From NCBI GenBank assembly GCA_025965815.1, contig JAOPWF010000163.1, positions 1-30,881 on the forward strand: DNA of 30,881 nucleotides, written 5' to 3'. How positions within the stretch are numbered: position 1 is the first letter of the stretch; every line of letters starts with the position of its first letter. Positions 25,253-30,881 of this stretch are shown here, in pieces. The position numbers were made by a program, and so were the translations under genes. A model generated the notes under the pieces. The model worked only from the letters and a program-made list of their open reading frames with translations, searched no databases and was not told where the DNA came from. This stretch comes from Mycobacterium sp. Lineage in GTDB: Bacteria; Actinomycetota; Actinomycetes; Mycobacteriales; Mycobacteriaceae.

Positions 25253-25277
25253 GGTCAGTTACAAGATGTAACTGACC
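25253..25277. promoter_or_regulatory. Perfect 25-bp palindrome between hxlR and the MFS gene
   Basis: Arms GGTCAGTTACA and TGTAACTGACC surround the central AGA, so 11 of 11 bases pair. It lies in the gap between the divergent hxlR (starts 25227 or 25212) and MFS (ATG 25312), at the position of the MFS promoter. This is the longest perfect inverted repeat I noticed in the window and is a strong candidate for the HxlR dimer site. It contains the 8-mer TGTAACTG that also lies in the chrB operator at 10091-10098. Confidence 0.7.
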
Positions 25278-25311
25278 AGCTATTGCGTAACTCGCGATGG
25301 GAGAACCGGGT

Positions 25312-26763
25312 ATGTCCACGTCAGCGGTGACGGGCAGCGAGGTTGACGCCCGACTGAGCGGCAGTGCCCGGGGCGCACTGTTCGTGCTCTGCGGCGCCAT
25401 CTTCTTGGAAGCCATCGACATCACGATGCTCAACGTCGCGCTGCCGGCCATCCGGGCCGAGCTGGCTCTGTCCACCGCGATGCTCAGCGGGACAGTCAGC
25501 GCGTATGTCCTCGGATACGGCGGCTTCATGCTGCTCGGTGGCCGCATCGCGGACCTCTACGGGCGACGGCGGGTGTTCCTGATTGCGCTGGCGCTTTTCC
25601 TGGTGTTCTCCGTGCTGGGCGGGTTCGCGACCGAGGGTTGGGTACTGCTGGCGGCGCGGTTTGCCAAGGGCGTGGCGGCGGCGTTCATGACGCCGGCCGG
25701 TCTTTCGATCATCACCACCTCGTTCGCCGAAGGCCAGGCTCGGAACCGGGCGCTGCTGGTCTACGCGGCCGTCGGGGCCGGCGGCTACTCGCTCGGACTG
25801 GTCGTCGGTGGGCTGCTGGCCGCGGTGAACTGGCGGTGGGTCTTCTTCGCCCCAGCGGTCCTTGCTGCGGTCATCCTGGCTGCCGGCATCCGGCTGCTCG
25901 CCTGTGGGGGCGGAACTCGGCAGTCCGGTGGCAGCCCCGACCTGGCTGGCGCGGTCACGGTAACGACCGCGATGTTGCTGCTGGTCTACGGGGGCGTCCG
26001 GCTCGAACACCCGGCCGTCGGCGCCGCTACAATCATCGGGGTCTTCGGCGCCGGGTTGGCGCTGCTGGCGGTTTTCGTCGTGATCGAGCGGCGCTCGGCC
26101 AGCCCGCTGGTGCGGCTGGGCATTCTGCGTTCTGGGGCGCTCGTGCGGGCCAACGTCGCAGCGCTGCTGTTCGTCGGCTCGTTCTTCGCGTTCCTGCTGC
26201 TTGTCACGCTGTATCTGCAGGAGGTGCGGGGTTGGACCCCGCTGCAGACCGCGCTCGCACTGCTCGCCGCGGGGGTGGACACCATCCTGGCCCCGACGTT
26301 GACGCCGCGGTTGGTGAATCGGTTCGGCAACGTGCGAGTGATCCTGGGCGGGGTGCTGATCGCTGTCGTGGCGTATCTGCTGTTCCTGCCAGTGGGACTG
26401 GACTGGAGCTACCTGGCGATGTTCCCCACCATGCTGCTGCTCGGGCTGGCCTTCGCGCTCACTTACGGGCCGCTGACGATCGCCGCCACCGACGGCGTCG
26501 CGGAAACCGAGCAGGGGTTGGCCAGTGGCCTGCTGAACACCTCCTTCCAATTCGGCTCCGCGCTGGGCATCTCGGCGGCGACGGCGGTGAGCGTCGCCGC
26601 GAGCACAGCCTCCGAGCCGGACGCGACACTGGACGCCTTCCGGGCCGCACTGGTCGTGCCGGTCGCCGGTGCCGCGCTGGCGGCCGTGATCGTCGGCTCC
26701 GGCCTGCGACGCGCCGACCCGCGAGACGCTCAGCAAGAGAACGGATTTCGACAAGCCGGATAG
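25312..26763 (+). CDS. MFS drug-efflux transporter (DHA2/EmrB-QacA type, 14 TM)
   Basis: A 483-residue permease from ATG 25312, preceded by GGGAGA; an upstream ATG at 25297 is possible. The first segment has FVLCGAIFLEAIDITMLNVA and LPAIRAELALS, with the D-x-T-x2-NVALP-type motif of DHA2 exporters. Then come YGGFMLLGGRIADLYGRRRV (loop 2-3 signature) and FMTPAGLSIITTSFAEGQAR (helix 5 motif). The C-terminal part has GRQ-free segments with LQTALALLAAGVDTILAPTL and ETEQGLASGLLNTSFQFGSA, typical of the second half. About 14 membrane helices. It is divergent from the HxlR regulator, which together with the palindrome suggests inducible efflux or detoxification. Confidence 0.9.
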   Translation: MSTSAVTGSEVDARLSGSARGALFVLCGAIFLEAIDITMLNVALPAIRAELALSTAMLSGTVSAYVLGYGGFMLLGGRIADLYGRRRVFLIALALFLVFSVLGGFATEGWVLLAARFAKGVAAAFMTPAGLSIITTSFAEGQARNRALLVYAAVGAGGYSLGLVVGGLLAAVNWRWVFFAPAVLAAVILAAGIRLLACGGGTRQSGGSPDLAGAVTVTTAMLLLVYGGVRLEHPAVGAATIIGVFGAGLALLAVFVVIERRSASPLVRLGILRSGALVRANVAALLFVGSFFAFLLLVTLYLQEVRGWTPLQTALALLAAGVDTILAPTLTPRLVNRFGNVRVILGGVLIAVVAYLLFLPVGLDWSYLAMFPTMLLLGLAFALTYGPLTIAATDGVAETEQGLASGLLNTSFQFGSALGISAATAVSVAASTASEPDATLDAFRAALVVPVAGAALAAVIVGSGLRRADPRDAQQENGFRQAG

Positions 26764-26926
26764 GGTTCGCCCGGGTCGAACGTGGCTCTCCACCCGTCAT
26801 GCCAGGACGGTTCGCAACACCGATTTTCGACCCGGGGGGCGGAGGCGGTCGACACATCCCAGTGTCACACTGCCTTTCGCACGACTCTTAGGCGCGTGCA
26901 CCACTGCGACTAAGCCGGAGGAAGCC

Positions 26927-27169
26927 GTGCCCTTGATGCTATTCGATCCCCGCCGCCAATTCGACCGGCTCGCCCGCGAATCGGCGGCGGCCGCGCGGAC
27001 CATCTGCAGCATCCTGGTGGGGGTACTGCGGCAGGGTGAACGATTGGTGGTCGCCCTCAGCCCAACTACTGAGGCTCCAAGCGATCTCGAGAGCGAGTCC
27101 AACGTGGTGGATATCAGCGCCTACCGCCGCTGCGCCCAGGGGATTAGGAAACAGTCCGCCGACAGGTGA
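26927..27169 (+). CDS. Small hypothetical protein
   Basis: An 80-residue protein starting at GTG 26927, just after GGAGGAAG, a good ribosome binding site; ATG 26936 is a weaker alternative. Sequence MLFDPRRQFDRLARESAAAA, then a short hydrophobic stretch (ARTICSILVGVLRQGERLVV), then a polar tail (SNVVDISAYRRCAQGIRKQS). No family was recognised. It stands alone between the MFS gene (164 bases) and the next hypothetical on the opposite strand. Confidence 0.55.
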   Translation: MPLMLFDPRRQFDRLARESAAAARTICSILVGVLRQGERLVVALSPTTEAPSDLESESNVVDISAYRRCAQGIRKQSADR

Positions 27170-27193
27170 AGGCGCGCAAGCTATTTGGGACGG

Positions 27194-27469
27194 TCACCGC
27201 ATTCCCCTGAGCAGGTCGTTGTGGTCGACGGCGGATATCTCGTCGTCCGGGCCCCGACTGATCGCCTTCTGAAAACCGTCCGGTGTCATGAAGAGATCGA
27301 CCAGTTCCTCTTCGCTGGGGAAGTCGCCCTTCCACCGCGAGTAGATGCGGCCTCCGCCGCCCGCGGCCTCATGGACCGCGTGCCGGTCCGTCCGGGTGCA
27401 CCAGTACCCCTTCGGCGAGGTGGCGTAGCAGATCCTGGGGGCGCGCCGCAGCCACCTCATCACTGCCAC
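27194..27469 (-). CDS. Small hypothetical protein
   Basis: The sensible part of this minus-strand frame starts around GTG 27469 or ATG 27460, giving about 91 residues. The protein reads AVMRWLRRAPRICYATSPKG and YWCTRTDRHAVHEAAGGGGR, then RWKGDFPSEEELVDLFMTPD and KAISRGPDDEISAVDHNDLL. Codon bias is consistent with coding and GGGAG lies 10 bases before 27469. The frame remains open to 27697 but that part lacks coding character and overlaps another gene remnant. No family recognised; function unknown. Confidence 0.5.
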   Translation of the reverse strand: MAVMRWLRRAPRICYATSPKGYWCTRTDRHAVHEAAGGGGRIYSRWKGDFPSEEELVDLFMTPDGFQKAISRGPDDEISAVDHNDLLRGMR

Positions 27470-27599
27470 GGCGTCGTTGCTCCCTTTCCGACATCCCTCG
27501 GCTGACCAGGGACAGCTTCCCAAGAAAACCCGCCTCGACTGGGACATCCAAAGTCTGATTCGCTCCGAATACCCAAAATGCAGACGATCAGCTTGCAAT

Positions 27600-27917
27600 G
27601 CCAGCCGCAGACATCCTTCCATCTCGGCGGGACGCCCATCGGGAGCGGCGGGCCAAGGGACGCGGCAGCGAATCATGGACGCGGCGCAGGAAGTCATCAG
27701 TGAGATCGGCTATGACGGAGCTACGTTTCAGGCCATCGCCAGCGCGGGGCTTCACCGGGATCTTTCGCTACCTTTGCGCGTTGCAACGGCGGCCCTGATG
27801 CGCCGGGTTCGGCGCGACGGGCGGCGGCAGGTGTTCTGGAGCTACTGCGCCGACTACGGCCGACGCGCGGCGGCGGATTCATCATTGACCGATCGGGGTT
27901 CGGAGGAGAGTCAATGA
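27600..27917 (+). pseudogene. TetR-family regulator remnant
   Basis: The frame reads RPSGAAGQGTRQRIMDAAQE and VISEIGYDGATFQAIASAGL, a typical TetR N-terminal DNA-binding region, but after AGLHRD the sense is lost: the next bases (ctttcgctacctttgcgcg) in another frame give IFRYLCAL, like the tail of the recognition helix. No ligand-binding domain follows. The frame ends at TGA 27915-27917, which overlaps the ATG of the DUF2637 remnant (ATGA), so the two were probably once an operon. Confidence 0.7.
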
Positions 27918-28719
27918 GTGTGCAGTACGACGCTCCTGGGGTGTTGCGGCTGACCCGTGCCGCCGCGGTGATGATCACCGTGGCGATCGGCGTGGGCAGT
28001 TTTCATCTTGTCGTTCGCGGCGTTGCGTGACCTGGCGGTGCGGGCCGGCTTGCCGCCGCATTAGGCGTGGGTGTGGCCGTTGATTGTGGATGGCGCCATC
28101 CTGATGGCGACGATGGCGGTGGTGGCGTTGGCGGCCTGCCGCTGATCACGGCAAGAGTCGACGGTTCTTCTGACTGGTGCTGGCGGCCTCGGCCGCGGTC
28201 AGCGTGGGGTGGAACGCATTGCACGCCGTGATACCCCGGGGAATCCACATCACGACGTGGTTGGCGGCAGCGATTGCGCTGGTTACTGGCGATCATGCTG
28301 CTGGCCTCGACCCATGGTTTGTCATTGTTGGCTCGGGTCCGCGGCCCCGAGCGTCAAGCCGGCGCGGTGGCACCTGGCCTGGTTGATGACAACGGCGGGC
28401 CGGGCCTCGGCGTTGTCGACATCGGGGCAGCCCGTTAGCACGAACCGATCATCGCCACCGAGCGTGGCAGGTGGGTGCAGATGGCGGGTCTGATCGCCGA
28501 GCGGGGCGTCGTCCGGACATAACCGCCGACGCGGTCGCCGATGTCTTGTTTCTGGGTTACGAGTGTGAGTTGAGCTACCGCGCGATCGGTCGGCAGCTGG
28601 AGATGGATCTTCACGCGGTCGGCAAGATCGTGGCCGCCAGCTCCGATCTGTTGCGCACGGGCCAGGTGGCGTTGAGCGACGACTATGTTGTGGCGCCCCC
28701 GCGCCGCGCAGTGTCCTAA
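27914..28719 (+). pseudogene. DUF2637 family membrane protein with C-terminal helix-turn-helix, decayed
   Basis: The start is well formed: GGAGGAG, five bases, ATG 27914, MSVQYDAPGVLRLTRAAAVM and ITVAIGVGSF. An extra T at about 28003 shifts the frame; the sense continues ILSFAALRDLAVRAGLPPH and, after an in-frame TAG, AWVWPLIVDGAILMATMAVV. Later pieces are VLAASAAVSVGWNALHAVIP, TTWLAAAIALV, and after another shift LAIMLLASTHGLSLLARVRG. The C-terminal part DITADAVADVLFLGYECELS with YRAIGRQLEMDLHAVGKIVA is a helix-turn-helix. DUF2637 proteins occur on actinobacterial plasmids and integrative elements. With several frame changes and an internal stop, this copy cannot be made as one protein. Confidence 0.8.
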
Positions 28720-28788
28720 ACGGCTTGACGTGAGCGCGTCGGCGCCGTCGGGGTTGAGAGCTCGATCAGACCTGAACGGACAGCAGAA

Positions 28789-29161
28789 ATGCATTTCAAG
28801 CAACTTGCCCAGGCAGTGATCACCGTCGGCTTCGGCGGCTGCGCTCGCGGCCGGCCCGGCAACGACGATCGCCGACCCCGGCGGGCCCACCCCTGTGCAG
28901 CCCGCAGTTCTGCCACCGCAACCACAGGACTTCCGCGGCCCCGGCGGACCCCCCGCAGGGCGGACCGGGCGGACCGCCGCCAGTGACTTCCGCGGACCGG
29001 GCGGGCCGCCGGCCGCGCGTAGCTCACCGACCGCCGGCGCGATCGCGTACCCACAATGCCGCCGCAGACCGAAAGCACACAGGGTGACCGCGTATGGCGT
29101 GTCGCCGTATGGCAAGACCGGCCAATTCCGCGCATCCCAGCCGTTGCTATTGCCCTCATAG
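28789..29161 (+). pseudogene. Decayed small secreted Gly/Pro-rich protein
   Basis: ATG 28789 opens MHFKQLAQAVITVGFGG, then a one-base shift gives ALAAGPATTIADPGGPTPVQ, which together look like a signal peptide with a cleavage region, followed by PAVLPPQPQDFRGPGGPPAG and a second DFRGPGGPPA block. It shares the repeated nucleotides GCGGACCGGGCGGACCG with the intact secreted gene at 29246, so it may be an older paralogue. In a further frame the end reads VWRVAVWQDRPIPRIPAVAI. No intact frame covers it. Confidence 0.45.
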
Positions 29162-29189
29162 CGTTGGGACAGCTGGGACATAGCTTGGC

Positions 29190-29197
29190 TATATAAC
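29190..29197 (+). promoter_or_regulatory. Possible -10 region of the secreted Gly/Pro-rich gene
   Basis: TATATAAC lies about 50 bases before ATG 29246, in an otherwise GC-rich stretch. A TTGGGA at 29164-29169 is a possible but too-distant -35. Confidence 0.35.
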
Positions 29198-29245
29198 GTT
29201 CTGCTCGGTCGGGGATTTATGCAGAGGTTGAAAGGAAAGTTAGTT

Positions 29246-29611
29246 ATGCATGTGAAGCGTCTGACCTGCGCGTCAGCGATAGCGATAGCAATTGGAGTCT
29301 CCGGCCTGACTGCCGGTGTCGGCGTGGCAGCCGCACAGCCCGGCCCCGCGCCGTGCGGAATCCAAGGCTGCCAGGGCCCCAGCGGACCGGGCGACCGCGG
29401 ACCCGGCGGACCGGGCGGACCGGGCGGACCAAACGATCGTGGCGGTTACGGCTGGGGGGCTCCACCCCCGGATCAGGGTTGGCGGGGCATCGACCAGGGT
29501 CGGTTCGACCACCAGCCGTTCAACTACAACGGCAACTGGGTGACCCCGATCTTCAATCCCGACTTCAACAACTGGGGATTCTGGTTCTTGGGCATCTGGA
29601 TCCCGCTGTGA
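29246..29611 (+). CDS. Secreted small Gly/Pro-rich protein
   Basis: A 121-residue exported protein. AAAGGAAAG precedes ATG 29246; an earlier ATG at 29219 is less likely. Residues 1-31 form a signal peptide with a hydrophobic core (SAIAIAIGVSGLTAGVGVAA) and AAA-Q cleavage near residue 31. The mature protein has a short CGIQGC pair, a collagen-like run GPGDRGPGGPGGPGGPNDRG, and an aromatic Asn-rich tail with FDHQPFNYNGNWVTPIFNP and NNWGFWFLGIWIPL. The two cysteines could form a disulfide. Similar short secreted proteins with a W/N-rich C-terminus occur in mycobacteria, but I cannot give a function. It lies in the decayed zone yet looks intact. Confidence 0.75.
   Translation: MHVKRLTCASAIAIAIGVSGLTAGVGVAAAQPGPAPCGIQGCQGPSGPGDRGPGGPGGPGGPNDRGGYGWGAPPPDQGWRGIDQGRFDHQPFNYNGNWVTPIFNPDFNNWGFWFLGIWIPL
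29402..29433 (+). repeat. Tandem 9-bp repeat encoding Gly-Gly-Pro
   Basis: About three and a half copies of a GGACCGGGC-like 9-mer lie here inside the secreted gene, encoding GPGGPGGPGGP. A matching short copy lies at about 28965-28975. Repeat-number variation is possible. Confidence 0.6.
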
Positions 29612-29646
29612 TGGATCCAGCGACGAGCTGACCAGATCGCAGAGCG

Positions 29647-29677
29647 TGCGGCCGGTGGTACTTCACCACCGGCCGCA
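29647..29677. terminator. Strong hairpin, probable terminator of the secreted gene
   Basis: A perfect 13-bp stem (TGCGGCCGGTGGT with its complement) closes a 5-base loop ACTTC, 36 bases after the stop of the secreted gene. There is no T-run, as is usual for mycobacterial intrinsic terminators. It could serve transcripts from both sides. Confidence 0.65.
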
Positions 29678-29724
29678 GGTCATTGCCGCCATGGCTGACA
29701 TCAACTACATAGCGTAGTAGCGAG

Positions 29725-30076
29725 CTAAAAACTGCAACTAGTCGGCTCACCGAAAAAACTAAGGTCACCGGCATTGCGATTTACTGGGACAACGTGACGC
29801 TTTTTTCCCAGCTTGGGAAGACCACGCTCACGGACTAGTTCATCGAGCCCCACAGTGATCTGTAGCGAATCGGCGCCGCAGCTGGCAGGCCTTGAGTGCG
29901 CCGTGAACCACTTTGCTTTCCTGGAGCTGTGCATGACAAGCCATCAAAGTGGCGTCCGAGCCCAGGAGGTAGAACTCGTAGCCGTCGACGGTCGCGTGAG
30001 TGGAATCTGGCGGTCGCCACGGAGACACCCACAATTGGGACTGCTCAAGAACGCGTTCCGGTACCCAGTAGTTCAC
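29725..30076 (-). pseudogene. Unknown gene, apparently frameshifted, in an AT-richer segment
   Basis: From GTG 30076 (GGAG eight bases before) the minus strand reads VNYWVPERVLEQSQLWVSPW and RPPDSTHATVDGYEFYLLGS, then DATLMACHAQLQESKVVHGA and, after about LKACQLR, an early stop at 29840. The neighbouring frame continues with sensible sequence, GADSLQITVGLDELVRERGL and PKLGKKRHVVPVNRNAGDLS, ending at TAG 29725. One indel around 29875 explains both. The region is visibly richer in A and T than its surroundings. The family is unrecognised. If the frame change is natural the gene is dead; if not, it is an intact protein of about 117 residues. Confidence 0.5.
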
Positions 30077-30077
30077 C

Positions 30078-30318
30078 CTAATATCTCCAAGGGCTATAGC
30101 GACACGCAATCTGATCGACCTCGCTTCTAAAGAACGAGCCAATAACCGTGACAATCCGACGCCGCGACCAGGTCAGCACTTGACTCTTAATCCGATCGGA
30201 GGTCTTGTCTCGATTTTGAGTCGCATCCGGGGCGTCCACCGACAATCCCTGCTGAACCAACACCGGACGGACACGCTGCTCGAAGCGCCTTGATGCGTTG
30301 GCTGATCGCGACGGCGCC
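30078..30318 (-). pseudogene. Possible LysR-type regulator fragment
   Basis: On the minus strand GAVAISQRIKAL resembles the LysR recognition helix end (SQRIKALE), and one T later the next frame continues EQRVRPVLVQQGLSVDAP, like the LysR linker (EQRVGQVLLVR). The sequence then diverges and ends TAG at 30078, one base before the GTG of the next remnant. The match is short and unverified. Confidence 0.3.
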
Positions 30319-30599
30319 TTCTCAAAGACCTGGCGGCCGCCGATGGGCGCGACTAGAACAGATTGCGCGGGCGGTTCGCTGGAGCGGGCGCGACAACACG
30401 GACGCGTTCGTCGCCGAGAGCGTCACGTTTCAGCACCGAGATCCACCCGACCGAAGGGGGTATGACTTCTCCGGGCTCAAGACATGATCAACGGGCGTGA
30501 CGGTTGCGCTGAGGTGGCCCAGGCGTGCAGTTGCGAGACGGGGGAAGTGGTCGATCGTAAGACACCAAGTTCAGTAATTCGCCGGAAGCACCGGCGCAG
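30319..30599. other. About 280 bases with no supported gene
   Basis: Neither strand shows a convincing frame here. A 65-codon plus frame from 30290 lacks a ribosome site and coding character. I see only debris-like sequence. Confidence 0.4.
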
Positions 30600-30881
30600 A
30601 TGCGCCGGGGCCGGCCGCGCAGCGAACAATCCCGCGCGGCGGTATTGCGCGCGACGTCGGAATTACTGCACGAGGTCGGCGCGCAGGCCATGACGACCAA
30701 GGAGATCGCCGCCCGCAGTGGAGTCAGCACGGCGACGATCGACAAGTGGTCGCCCAACAAGGACGCCGTCGCGGTCGAGGCGTTTCTGTCGGAGATGATG
30801 GCCCAATCGCCCGATCCCACACCGGGTCGGCGCAGGAGGACTTCCGTAGTGTGCTGCGCGGCATGGTGCACGTCTACTCGG
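30600..30881 (+). pseudogene. TetR-family regulator, frameshifted and cut by the window end
   Basis: ATG 30600 opens MRRGRPRSEQSRAAVLRATS and ELLHEVGAQAMTTKEIAARS, then GVSTATIDKWSPNKDAVAVE and AFLSEMMAQSPDP. This is the TetR recognition region with some unusual residues (IDKWSPNKD where IYKWWPNKY is normal). After PDP the frame fails; one or two bases shifted, the sense continues TGSAQEDFRSVLRGMVHVYS to the window edge. So there is an indel near 30825. No good ribosome site lies before the ATG. Gene beyond 30881 is not visible. Confidence 0.72.

Noticed and set aside
25321..26793. Open frame of 490 codons on the minus strand
   Set aside because: Antisense to the MFS exporter; highly charged low-complexity translation typical of a shadow.
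28435..29181. Open frame of 248 codons on the minus strand
   Set aside because: Covers the antisense of the DUF2637 helix-turn-helix and the Gly/Pro repeats; repeated GGPPGPRKS arises from the GC-rich repeats.
28960..29433. Short GC-rich repeats as a CRISPR array
   Set aside because: Units of 9 bases, contiguous and coding for Gly/Pro; no spacers and no cas genes.

Overview
The window is chromosomal DNA from a high-GC actinobacterium, most likely a fast-growing Mycobacterium (Mycolicibacterium type). This rests on a three-domain carboxylic acid reductase, a mycothiol-dependent maleylpyruvate-isomerase-type protein, a soluble transhydrogenase, an Rv0785-like FAD dehydrogenase, probable leaderless GTG starts, and third-position GC throughout. 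I saw no rRNA, tRNA, CRISPR array, intact transposase or integrase. All names come from reading the translations; no database search was possible.

Left part (1-9.4 kb): a partial slipin gene; debris of a zinc alcohol dehydrogenase; a divergent LacI regulator / inositol-2-dehydrogenase-type oxidoreductase pair with a clear operator; a remnant of a carboxymuconolactone decarboxylase; two NTF2/SnoaL-like proteins flanking a luciferase-like monooxygenase gene broken by one frameshift; then DUF1622, soluble transhydrogenase SthA, a holin-X/DUF3618 envelope pair and a mycothiol-dependent enzyme.

Middle part (9.4-24.3 kb): a DUF305 lipoprotein; a chrB-MFS operon with an apparently leaderless start under a palindrome, followed by a TauE/SafE transporter; an MBL hydrolase; a decayed class III adenylate cyclase; two small membrane proteins; the 1196-residue carboxylic acid reductase; a second TauE/SafE transporter; glucose-6-phosphate dehydrogenase; and a TetR regulator divergent from a KstD/Rv0785-like FAD dehydrogenase with two operator-like boxes between them. 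Chromate (ChrB) and sulfur-oxyanion (TauE) functions lie side by side. CAR consumes NADPH and Zwf and SthA handle NADPH, but they do not form one operon, so a functional link is only a suggestion.

Right part (24.3-30.9 kb): an HxlR-DinB operon divergent from a DHA2-type MFS exporter, with a perfect 25-bp palindrome between them; two small hypothetical genes; then from about 27.6 kb a decay zone. This zone holds a TetR remnant that overlaps a multiply frameshifted DUF2637 gene (a family common on actinobacterial mobile elements), a decayed and an intact Gly/Pro-rich secreted protein, a strong hairpin, an AT-richer segment with a frameshifted unknown gene and a possible LysR-type fragment, and a frameshifted TetR gene running off the window. 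I found no convincing new multi-gene system. The best leads are the four regulator/operator arrangements and the degraded island at the right end.
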